A stretch of DNA of 6,169 nt from HGM05232 sp044433325 (GTDB taxonomy: Bacteria; Bacteroidota; Bacteroidia; Bacteroidales; Muribaculaceae): NCBI GenBank assembly GCA_044433325.1, contig JAWXTT010000129.1, positions 1-6,169 of the forward strand, in the 5' to 3' direction. Position 1 is the first letter of the stretch; each line of letters begins with the position of its first letter. The notes below the pieces were generated by a model. It was not told the origin of the DNA. It did no database searches and was given only the letters and a program-made list of their open reading frames with translations. The position numbers were made by a program, and so were the translations under genes. Below are positions 1 to 5,781 of the stretch, one piece after another.

Positions 1-486
1 AACGTAGCACGTATAGCTAAAGGATTCGGCATGACAGTCAAAGCACTTGACCCATTTGTTAAGGATGAAGTACTAATCTCTGAGGGTGTTGAACCACTAC
101 ATAGCGTTGAGGAGCTTTACTCACAAAATGATATTGTATCACTACATATCCCAGCAACAGCCCAAACACGTAACTCAGTAAACAAGGAACTAATCAGCTT
201 AATGCCTAAAAATGCAATACTAATCAACACAGCTCGTAAAGAGGTTATTGATGAAGCTAGCCTAGCTGAAGCATTAAAGGAACGCACTGATATTAAATAT
301 GCAAGTGATATCAAACCAGCTAATGCAGATGAACTAATAGCAATTGCGTCTAGAAACGTGTTCTTCACACCTAAAAAGAGTGGAGCTCAAACATCTGAGG
401 CAAATATCAATGCAGGTATAGCAGCAGCGGAGCAAGTAGTTGCTAATCTTAAAGATGGCTGGAATAGATTCCAAGTAAATAAGTAA
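1..486 (+). CDS. serA: D-3-phosphoglycerate dehydrogenase, 3' part (5' end outside window)
   Basis: The reading frame is open from base 1, so the gene begins upstream; the first in-frame ATG (31) is internal to the protein. The product is the C-terminal ~161 residues of a D-2-hydroxyacid dehydrogenase, most likely the SerA that oxidises 3-phosphoglycerate with NAD in the first step of serine synthesis. The window enters just after the NAD-binding glycine motif (NVARIAKGFGM), then shows the Asp of 'ALDPF' expected to bind the NAD ribose, the 'LHIPAT' strand, and 'LINTARKEVIDEASL', which carries the catalytic Arg. The usual Glu and His of the Arg-Glu-His triad are not in their canonical places: the segments read 'ASDIKPAN' and 'FTPKKSGAQTSEA'. 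From memory, Bacteroidales SerA shares these changes. The protein ends at 'FQVNK' with no ACT regulatory domain, so it is the short form (about 305 residues). A terminator follows 23 nt after the stop. Confidence 0.92.
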   Translation, partial: NVARIAKGFGMTVKALDPFVKDEVLISEGVEPLHSVEELYSQNDIVSLHIPATAQTRNSVNKELISLMPKNAILINTARKEVIDEASLAEALKERTDIKYASDIKPANADELIAIASRNVFFTPKKSGAQTSEANINAGIAAAEQVVANLKDGWNRFQVNK

Positions 487-509
487 TAGCACTAAATATA
501 AGTAATATT

Positions 510-553
510 GGCGGAGTGATGTAAATATGTTTTACAACACTCCGCCTATTTTT
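510..553 (+). terminator. rho-independent terminator of serA
   Basis: A 9-bp perfect lower stem (GGCGGAGTG at 510-518 with CACTCCGCC at 538-546) is followed, after one A-A mismatch, by a 6-bp upper stem (520-525 with 531-536) closing a 5-nt loop (526-530). A T-rich tract, TATTTTT, follows at 547-553. It is by far the most GC-rich hairpin in this AT-rich window and lies 23 nt after the serA stop codon, so it very probably ends the serA transcript and separates it from the next gene. Confidence 0.9.
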
Positions 554-576
554 ATGCAGTTAAAGTCTATTCTAAA

Positions 577-608
577 TTTGGGTAATTACAGAATTGTTAT
601 TATATTTG
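577..608 (+). promoter_or_regulatory. Bacteroidetes-type promoter for the small acidic protein
   Basis: TTTG at 577-580 and TATATTTG at 601-608 match the Bacteroidetes housekeeping consensus (-33 TTTG, -7 TAnnTTTG) exactly, with a 20-bp spacer. The pair sits between the serA terminator and the next gene. Transcription would start a few bases after 608, about 20 nt before the ATG at 634 but fewer than 10 nt before the ATG at 622. This favours 634 as the translation start. Confidence 0.75.
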
Positions 609-621
609 AAAAGACCAAAAA

Positions 622-876
622 ATGCTAAGAGATATGAATAACAGAATAACTGATTTATTAAATTCACTCCTTAGCCAATACAGATCATCTGATTTGGCCG
701 AGCGCGAGTTTAAAAAGTTACTATACGAAGATAATGAAATTAAAAATGAATATAACGAGTGGTGTGATGCACTAGGATACTCATACCGTTCAGGCTACTC
801 AGAATATCTTGAGGAGCAAAAGGAGCAAGAGGAATCTCTCTGGGACTCAATTAATGAGTACGAGGATTACAATTAA
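622..876 (+). CDS. small acidic protein of unknown function (80-84 residues)
   Basis: I cannot assign this protein to a named family. It is soluble, with no signal peptide or membrane segment. It is probably mostly helical: an amphipathic N-terminal stretch (NRITDLLNSLLSQY), a basic patch (REFKKLL), a middle 'YNEWCDALGYSYRSGYSEYL' and a strongly acidic tail (EEQKEQEES, WDSINEYEDYN). Two starts are possible: ATG 622 (84 residues) or ATG 634 (80 residues, starting MNNR). The promoter position makes 634 more likely, because 622 would leave almost no leader. The complete promoter immediately upstream and normal protein-like composition support a real gene. comEC begins 56 nt after its stop with no recognisable promoter between, so the two may be cotranscribed. 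I vaguely recall similar small proteins with a 'YxEWC' segment and a '(V/L)WDSxNxYD'-like tail in other Bacteroidales, but cannot confirm this. Confidence 0.75.
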   Translation: MLRDMNNRITDLLNSLLSQYRSSDLAEREFKKLLYEDNEIKNEYNEWCDALGYSYRSGYSEYLEEQKEQEESLWDSINEYEDYN

Positions 877-932
877 CCCCCCATAATTGACCTTAAACAC
901 ACACAATATCTATAAATACGCTGTCATAAGAA

Positions 933-1367
933 ATGAATAAATTCTTAGACAAAGTGCCATTCTTCCCTATTACTTTAGGAACAATATTAGGTATAATAAC
1001 CTCCTATCAAGTAATAAATTCTACCATTGTAATTACGATATTAATTACAGTTGCACTGTTGACTATATTTTTTACTGTTTTTCATAAATATATATATCGT
1101 GATGCACATAGATATATATTATTTTTCATCACTACAATATTATTTTTCGGATTAAGTTACTACAATACTAATAATCATCTACCCACTGAATATGATTACA
1201 CACCCTACTCCACTGCAACAATTATTGTAGATAAAATAAAATATAAAGATTACACATCGACCATTTTTGCTGAAGTGATAAGCGTTAGCGATACACTCAA
1301 CAACATAACTAAAGTTGATAATCAAAAAGCAATTATATATGTAACGATATATCTTTTTTCACCATAA
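933..1367 (+). CDS. comEC: ComEC N-terminal fragment: three membrane helices and DUF4131-like region
   Basis: This frame encodes 144 residues. Three hydrophobic segments are visible, at roughly residues 10-28 (FPITLGTILGIITSYQVI), 30-50 (rich in I, T, V and F) and 58-78 (RYILFFITTILFFGLSYY). They are followed by the start of the beta-rich soluble DUF4131 region that precedes the Competence domain in ComEC ('ATIIVDKIKYKDYTSTIFAE', 'KAIIYV'). The last residues 'TIYLFSP' are probably frameshift product. In the alternative frame the same DNA reads 'NDISFFTINRGDKIEI', which fits the family's turn plus Gly-Asp strand better. The start at ATG 933 is the only good one: it gives a short charged leader (MNKFLDK) before the first helix. 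On its own the fragment lacks the channel and should not function. Confidence 0.75.
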   Translation: MNKFLDKVPFFPITLGTILGIITSYQVINSTIVITILITVALLTIFFTVFHKYIYRDAHRYILFFITTILFFGLSYYNTNNHLPTEYDYTPYSTATIIVDKIKYKDYTSTIFAEVISVSDTLNNITKVDNQKAIIYVTIYLFSP

Positions 1368-2983
1368 ATAGAGGAGATAAAATTGAAATCCCAGCTAAAT
1401 TTAGTCATTTAACTAATCGTAATAACCCATATGAATTTGACTACGTTAACTACATATACAATAACCAGATACACTATTCCACTCTTTGTGATGCTAATGA
1501 AATAAAGATAATAGGACACACAAACAATATTAAATATATTGCTAGCAAGCTCCGTAGTAAACTGATACTCCGCATTAGTCAATCATCTTTAAGTATAGAT
1601 GCACAACAATTTATACGCGGAATAATCTTAGGAGAACAGAATATATATAGCGAAGATATCCGTTATCGTTTTGAGTCCGTAGGATTAGCCCATGTCTTAG
1701 CCGTGAGTGGCTTACATGTAGGTATAATATTTTTTATTATGAACACCCTACTATGGAGCATACGCATAACACGTAAACATAGATATATATTACTTATTCC
1801 ACTATTACTATTTTATTGCTTCTTAACCGAAGAATCACCATCAGTAGTTAGGGCAACCATAATGCTATCAATATATCTACTATTTAAATTGAATTATAGG
1901 CAGGGGGTTACACTTAATAATACCTGTATTGCCGCCATAATAATATTAATGCTACAACCCTTACAGCTGTATAATATTGGATTTCAATTAAGTTTCTTAT
2001 CAGTAATATCCATATCGTTATTTACACACGCTCTTAATCCATTCCATCAACGACATGCAATACTCTACTACTTAGGTAACATATTTTCAATAAGTATAGC
2101 AGCAATGGTTGGAACGCTAGCAGTTACAACATACTATTTTAATAGTTTCCCCATAGCATTCCTACTAGCTAATATCACTTTAATCCCATTGCTACCCTTT
2201 ATATTTTTAATTGGAATAATATCTTTAATATTACCTAACAGCATATTTATATGTAACTTTTTTAATCTAATTTACCACACGCTTATTGATTATTTAAGTT
2301 GGATTATATCAATACCTATTTTAACCCCAATCAACTATATTAATGTAGATATTGCACAAGTCATACTATACACTATTGCAGTAGTGGGGATAGCTATTTA
2401 TATGCAAAATAGAAAACTTAAAATACTTATCACATCCATTTTATTAATTATTGCATCTATAATAGGTGTATATCGGAATTACCACAATGATAGCGGCGAA
2501 AATCTATATATCATGAATGACAACTCCTCACTAACCATCTTTTATCACAAAAATCATAATGGTTTCCTAGTATTCAGCAATGAAGATAAACTAAATATGT
2601 TTAAACGAAACTATCACAATCTATTGGCACAAAACAATATCACTAACATATCAATTATAACTGATACTCTTAATAACAACGATATCTCAATTAATTTCCC
2701 CTATATACAATTAGATACTATTAGTCTGGTTATTATTAATAATCAAGTTGAGAAAATTTACAACACGAAAATCCAAATAGACACCGTAAACTACCAAGTT
2801 ATTGAAGATGGATATTATGGAACTCTTAGAAATTTAAGGAGCTATATCTATGCAGATAGCACGATATTAACTAGCAATATGAATTATCAATTTGGTGGAA
2901 GAATGACTCATGAGAGCAAAAGAGATAGCATCCCAACATTTTACACAAAGAGCATGGGAGCATGGAATTACAAAGTAAAATAA
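1322..2983 (+). CDS. comEC: ComEC C-terminal fragment: rest of DUF4131, Competence domain and tail
   Basis: This frame is open from 1322 (after a TAA at 1319-1321), but the first conventional start codon is GTG 1703, inside the most conserved motif, so it must continue the upstream fragment. In order it holds the rest of DUF4131 ('INRGDKIEIPAKF', 'NNPYEFDYVNYIYNNQI'), then the Competence domain (PF03772) with 'FIRGIILGEQ' and the signature HVLAVSGLHVG at 1691-1723, then about ten hydrophobic helices including the family motif 'GFQLSFLSV' (about 1978-2004). After the last helix ('ILITSILLIIASIIGVY', ending near 2474) come about 165 soluble residues. This tail lacks the HxHxDH metal site of the metallo-beta-lactamase domain in long ComEC proteins and ends in 'STILTSN...GAWNYKVK', as I recall for short Bacteroidetes ComEC. 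The gene ends 10 nt from the stop codon of the convergent NlpC/P60 gene. Confidence 0.82.
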   Translation, partial: SKSNYICNDISFFTINRGDKIEIPAKFSHLTNRNNPYEFDYVNYIYNNQIHYSTLCDANEIKIIGHTNNIKYIASKLRSKLILRISQSSLSIDAQQFIRGIILGEQNIYSEDIRYRFESVGLAHVLAVSGLHVGIIFFIMNTLLWSIRITRKHRYILLIPLLLFYCFLTEESPSVVRATIMLSIYLLFKLNYRQGVTLNNTCIAAIIILMLQPLQLYNIGFQLSFLSVISISLFTHALNPFHQRHAILYYLGNIFSISIAAMVGTLAVTTYYFNSFPIAFLLANITLIPLLPFIFLIGIISLILPNSIFICNFFNLIYHTLIDYLSWIISIPILTPINYINVDIAQVILYTIAVVGIAIYMQNRKLKILITSILLIIASIIGVYRNYHNDSGENLYIMNDNSSLTIFYHKNHNGFLVFSNEDKLNMFKRNYHNLLAQNNITNISIITDTLNNNDISINFPYIQLDTISLVIINNQVEKIYNTKIQIDTVNYQVIEDGYYGTLRNLRSYIYADSTILTSNMNYQFGGRMTHESKRDSIPTFYTKSMGAWNYKVK

Positions 2984-2993
2984 CAACTAACAC

Positions 2994-3488
2994 CTATTTA
3001 ACCCTAGCGGCTGTTTTAAAGTTTCTAACATAATATTCATTAGTCAAACTACTAACAATTACACCACTCGAACTTGAAGCATGCACAAATTTATCATCAT
3101 ATAAATAGATACCCACATGGTTTGCCTTTTTGCTCGTCGATGTTGCAAAAAAGACTAAATCCCCCTCTTTCAAACGTTTAAATTTAATTTTCCTGCAATC
3201 TTTATCCAGAATATCGTAAGTACTACGTTCCAAATTCTTTCTATAAACACTCTTATAAACCTGATTTACAAAACCTGAACAATCAACACCATCTTTAGTT
3301 AATCCACCATACTTATATGGTGTTCCTAACCAAGATTCAATAGTCCGTTCAAGACGCTTATTTTTACAATCAATATTATAATTAGTAGCCGTTTTAGATG
3401 AACCGCATGAACTCAATAGCAATGCTATAAATAGTGTTATAACTATTGATGATGGTGAATATATTCGTCTGGCAAATGGCATAATCAT
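2994..3488 (-). CDS. NlpC/P60-family lipoprotein, peptidoglycan endopeptidase
   Basis: The protein has 164 residues. A basic N-terminus (FARR) and a hydrophobic stretch (residues 15-25) lead to a lipobox, LSSC, with the lipidated Cys at 28, so it is a lipoprotein. The residues after the Cys (GSSKTA) lack the acidic surface-export signal of Bacteroidetes, so a periplasm-facing location is likely. The NlpC/P60 cysteine peptidase domain covers residues ~45-164. It has 'WLGTPYKYGG' at 53-62, catalytic Cys70 in 'VDCSGFV', the 'LKEGDLVFF' strand at 106-114, catalytic His124 in 'NHVGIYL' and the third polar residue His136 in 'FVHASS'. All key residues are present, so it should cleave peptide crosslinks or stems of peptidoglycan, as do related Spr/YafL-like enzymes. 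Start codons at 3488 (MIMPF) and 3482 (MPF) are both possible. It has its own promoter and faces comEC tail to tail. Confidence 0.92.
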   Translation of the reverse strand: MIMPFARRIYSPSSIVITLFIALLLSSCGSSKTATNYNIDCKNKRLERTIESWLGTPYKYGGLTKDGVDCSGFVNQVYKSVYRKNLERSTYDILDKDCRKIKFKRLKEGDLVFFATSTSKKANHVGIYLYDDKFVHASSSSGVIVSSLTNEYYVRNFKTAARVK

Positions 3489-3542
3489 AGTAATATTAAT
3501 GATTTAGGGCTTAATTAATCAGATTACTAATTAACTAAACCC

Positions 3543-3574
3543 CAAATATATAACATTATTCTTAAAAAAGCAAC
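3543..3574 (-). promoter_or_regulatory. Bacteroidetes-type promoter for the NlpC/P60 gene
   Basis: On the minus strand, TATATTTG (3550 down to 3543) matches the -7 consensus TAnnTTTG exactly. Twenty bases upstream is GTTG (3574 to 3571), one mismatch from the -33 TTTG. The spacer is the same 20 bp as in the other promoters here. Transcription would start near 3536-3540, giving a leader of about 50 nt before the ATG at 3488. The -33 element lies immediately after the DUF5606 stop codon. I saw no clear terminator between the two genes, so readthrough is also possible. Confidence 0.6.
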
Positions 3575-3576
3575 TC

Positions 3577-4005
3577 CTATTCAGCAGCAGTTTCCGCTTC
3601 TGGTTCATCAGGAGCTTCTATTTCAAAGTCAGTATTTCCACTCTCAACCAAAATATTATACCAAGTAATTATCTTCTTAATATCGTTATTGTAAACACGT
3701 TCACGATCAAAGTCTGGTAATATTTCAGCAAAGAATCCCTCTAATTCAGCAGGTTTTTGATAACTTTTAGCATCAATAACTTTAGTTTCAAATTTGGATC
3801 CAATAGTTTTAAACACTTCATTTAATGGCACTTCTCCTGAATCTGTATATATAGATATATCACCTAAAGATATAATCTTATCATGTGAATAAGCAGGTGT
3901 ACGCTTATTAGTAATAAGATTCTCAACGATTACAATATTTTTACTATATGATATAAGTTTATATAAACCTGGTTTTCCTGAAATTGACAAAATTTGTTTT
4001 AACAT
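3577..4005 (-). CDS. DUF5606 family protein, function unknown
   Basis: The 142-residue protein matches the conserved Bacteroidetes family DUF5606 as I remember it. The invariant start 'MLKQILSISGKPGLYKLISYSKN' is present in full except for variation at a few positions, followed by 'NKRTPAYSHDKIISLGDISIYTD', 'EVPLNEVF', 'FFAEILPDFDRERVYNNDIKKIITWYNILVESG' and an acidic, low-complexity tail (EAPDEPEAETAAE). There is no signal peptide or membrane segment, so it is cytoplasmic. The N-terminal part looks like a small beta-rich fold and the second half like helices. Its biochemical role is unknown. It usually lies beside coaE, as here (111 nt from the coaE stop). It has its own promoter and a leader of about 70 nt. 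The ATG at 4005 is certain because it begins the conserved N-terminus. Confidence 0.93.
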   Translation of the reverse strand: MLKQILSISGKPGLYKLISYSKNIVIVENLITNKRTPAYSHDKIISLGDISIYTDSGEVPLNEVFKTIGSKFETKVIDAKSYQKPAELEGFFAEILPDFDRERVYNNDIKKIITWYNILVESGNTDFEIEAPDEPEAETAAE

Positions 4006-4080
4006 AATACACGTTTAGTTATATAATTATTATTTATTTTATTTAGTGGCATTTTATAAATTACCCTAAAAAACTTATTG

Positions 4081-4112
4081 CAAATTTAGCATTGTTTTTG
4101 TTACATACCAAC
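4081..4112 (-). promoter_or_regulatory. Bacteroidetes-type promoter for the DUF5606 gene
   Basis: On the minus strand, TAAATTTG (4088 to 4081) matches the -7 consensus TAnnTTTG. GTTG (4112 to 4109) sits exactly 20 bp upstream as a one-mismatch -33 element. The pair lies in the gap just after the coaE stop codon. Transcription would begin around 4074-4078, leaving a very AT-rich leader of about 70 nt before the DUF5606 ATG at 4005. Confidence 0.6.
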
Positions 4113-4116
4113 ATCT

Positions 4117-4707
4117 TTAAGTTCTTTTAAACTCTTGCAACAAAATATTAATTTGTGGGATTAATGCTATATTATTATCATTCATAATAATTTTAGCATC
4201 ATTCTCTAGGCTATCAGTAAGCTCACTATTCTGAGCATCAATTCGCAACATAACCTCAGCACTAGTTAAGTTATTACGTTTCATTACTCGCTCCACTTTA
4301 AGCTCAGTTGGTGCTGATACATTCCACTCTTGCTCAACATATTTTCTTAAACCACTAGCATTTAGTATAGCAGTTTCAATAAAAACTAAATCCGCGCTAC
4401 TACTATTAGCCCAACTGATAATCTGCTCAGTTACAATAGGATGAACCAATGCATTTAAAGATTTCAGAGCTTTTTCATCATTAAAAACAATACTACCCAG
4501 CAGCACCCTATTAATTGAATTATCAGCATTTAATATATCCGCGCCGAATAATTCTCTCAATCCTATTTTAATAGAATCAGAATTATCCATAATAGACTTA
4601 GCAAAACTATCAGTATCGCATACCGAGTATCCCATCACTCGCAAAATCGAAGACACTACGCTCTTCCCACTACCGATACCGCCAGTTATAGCAATTATAC
4701 GTCCCAT
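4117..4707 (-). CDS. coaE: dephospho-CoA kinase
   Basis: This enzyme catalyses the last step of coenzyme A synthesis, ATP-dependent phosphorylation of the ribose 3'-hydroxyl of dephospho-CoA, in the cytoplasm. Its 196 residues are the usual length for the family. Visible are the P-loop GGIGSGKS at residues 9-16, the acidic pair in 'CDTDSFAKSIM' (Asp31, Asp33; the latter aligns with the usual catalytic Asp), the substrate-contacting 'ALVHPIV', 'VFIETAILNASGL' in the CoA-binding domain, the lid segment 'VERVMKRNNLTSAEVMLRIDAQ' with its conserved Arg residues, and 'IIMNDNN' near the end, which corresponds to the family's 'vI.NdG'. The usual Gly of that last motif is Asn here. The ATG lies 6 nt after the stop of the ybbR-like gene, so the two are almost certainly cotranscribed. 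Confidence 0.96.
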   Translation of the reverse strand: MGRIIAITGGIGSGKSVVSSILRVMGYSVCDTDSFAKSIMDNSDSIKIGLRELFGADILNADNSINRVLLGSIVFNDEKALKSLNALVHPIVTEQIISWANSSSADLVFIETAILNASGLRKYVEQEWNVSAPTELKVERVMKRNNLTSAEVMLRIDAQNSELTDSLENDAKIIMNDNNIALIPQINILLQEFKRT

Positions 4708-4713
4708 GAATTG

Positions 4714-5670
4714 TTAATTTTTATCAATAATAAACTCGACACTATCCGTCATTAGTGATAATTGTTTATACTCATCAGGAACATACGATACATTAATCTT
4801 AATTTTATTACCTTTAGTTCTTTGAATATCGTTATAATCCACATCAGCCCAAATATCATCAATCAGGTTATATTTACTTTTAGGGACTAGATATGTAGCC
4901 ATAACTTTTGATGGGAATGTAATCAGTTTAACACTATCAGGCACATTACTTGCTATGATTGAAACATTCTGTTTCTTTGTAATCAACTGTTCAACAGGTA
5001 TCATAATCTCTACCTCGCGAGGTGATATTCTAGCATTACTAAGCCCCGTAAGTTTAATGCTCTTATATAATGAATCCTTTAACTCCTCAGCGGCAAATAG
5101 CTCAGTTTCAATTGAATTAACAGTAGCTAACACTGCTCCCGATGCATATACAGTCACCGAGTCAGGTTTAATCTGAACATTATCCCACTGTGTATATTGA
5201 TAATTAGTAGATATTATCGAATTTAATTTAATAGGAACTACCTTACCTGGCATATTGGTAAACATTGCATTAACCGAATCAGGTTTAAAAGCAAGGATAT
5301 TAGCACTACTTCCAAATTCATCACGTATTAAGGTTTGTAATACCGAAGCAGAAATTCTAAAATTATCATCATCTGCAAAATCTGCAAATTTAATATCTAA
5401 TGTAGGAGTATTACCAAATGCGTATCTTAATAATGCAGCACCCTTCTCCTTAACTGAAACATTAACCTCTTCGGGTATGTTATTAATAAATGTGACCTCT
5501 TCAGGAACACCTGCTACATTTATGTTGACACTAACATCCTTATGGATAACATCATTTAAAGTTAGTAATAACCAAAATAGAAATGATATAGCTACAAAAA
5601 CTAAATAGAGAAAAATATTCGTATTCCAGAACTTTCTCTTACCATTATTAGAATCACTTTTATTTTCCAT
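4714..5670 (-). CDS. membrane-anchored YbbR-repeat protein (CdaR-like)
   Basis: The 318-residue protein has a short basic cytoplasmic N-terminus (GKRKFW, residues 10-15), one membrane anchor (residues ~19-38, IFLYLVFVAISFLFWLLLTL) and a long extracytoplasmic beta-rich part. That part contains about three YbbR-like units, recognisable by recurring 'vP..v' and 'P(D)SV' strand motifs: 'INVAGVPEEV', 'AFKPDSVNAMF', 'VQIKPDSVTVYASG' with 'VNSIET', 'ISPREVEIMIPVE', and 'ASNVPDSVKLITF'. In Firmicutes the YbbR protein CdaR regulates the diadenylate cyclase CdaA. No cyclase gene is adjacent here and the role of the Bacteroidetes member is not established, so I give no symbol. It is the first gene of a tight pair with coaE. 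The 111 nt between it and yajC hold a terminator-like hairpin and no clear promoter. Confidence 0.88.
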   Translation of the reverse strand: MENKSDSNNGKRKFWNTNIFLYLVFVAISFLFWLLLTLNDVIHKDVSVNINVAGVPEEVTFINNIPEEVNVSVKEKGAALLRYAFGNTPTLDIKFADFADDDNFRISASVLQTLIRDEFGSSANILAFKPDSVNAMFTNMPGKVVPIKLNSIISTNYQYTQWDNVQIKPDSVTVYASGAVLATVNSIETELFAAEELKDSLYKSIKLTGLSNARISPREVEIMIPVEQLITKKQNVSIIASNVPDSVKLITFPSKVMATYLVPKSKYNLIDDIWADVDYNDIQRTKGNKIKINVSYVPDEYKQLSLMTDSVEFIIDKN

Positions 5671-5711
5671 AATTACTTACTATTTTTAAGGTTAAATATT
5701 AAACTACCCTT

Positions 5712-5753
5712 AATTAAAATATGGGTGACTAACATTAAACTGTTGTCACCCCA
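5712..5753 (-). terminator. terminator or attenuator hairpin between yajC and the ybbR-like gene
   Basis: The arms 5723-5729 (GGGTGAC) and 5745-5751 (GTCACCC) pair perfectly over 7 bp. Three more pairs (5731-5733 with 5742-5744) follow after a bulged T at 5730, with an 8-nt loop (5734-5741). Read on the minus strand, the hairpin lies 29 nt after the yajC stop and is followed by a T-rich run, ATATTTTAATTA. It resembles a moderate rho-independent terminator. Because no clear promoter lies between it and the ybbR-like gene, partial readthrough (attenuation) is possible. Confidence 0.6.
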
Positions 5754-5781
5754 CATTTAGCCCTCTAAAGGATATTAATTC

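Larger units (their letters stand above)
933..2983 (+). pseudogene. comEC: ComEC/Rec2 competence DNA channel, interrupted by one frameshift
   Basis: Two successive reading frames together encode one ComEC/Rec2 protein, the inner-membrane channel that takes single-stranded DNA into the cell during natural transformation. The first frame runs from ATG 933 to TAA 1365-1367. The second is open from 1322 to TAA 2981-2983. They overlap only at 1322-1364, so a single-base loss there (or a -1 slip) explains the break. Joined, they give about 683 residues, the normal size of Bacteroidetes ComEC. The downstream frame has no ATG before the competence motif, so it is not an independent gene by design. 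Apart from the shift there is no other stop or obvious decay, so the break is recent, a sequencing or assembly error, or bypassed by recoding. No promoter is visible between 877 and 932; the small gene upstream may share its transcript. Confidence 0.85.

Noticed and set aside
117..368. Open frame on the minus strand opposite serA
   Set aside because: It lies wholly antisense to a clear dehydrogenase sequence and its translation resembles no protein family; a shadow frame.
1353..1361. Programmed -1 ribosomal frameshifting at the T6 run in comEC
   Set aside because: In the zero frame the codons are CTT TTT TCA. The A-site codon cannot re-pair well after a -1 slip, the T run is short for transcriptional slippage, and the family-like sequence suggests the lost base is upstream of the T run.
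1703..2983. The GTG at 1703 as the start of an independent shorter gene
   Set aside because: The GTG encodes the Val within the conserved HVLAVSGLHVG motif, and family-like sequence continues upstream to about 1340. It is not a natural start.
4955..5608. Two open frames on the plus strand opposite the ybbR-like gene (4955-5176 and 5255-5608)
   Set aside because: Both are antisense to a well-supported membrane-anchored repeat protein. Their Ser/Leu/Asn-rich translations are typical of reversed coding sequence.
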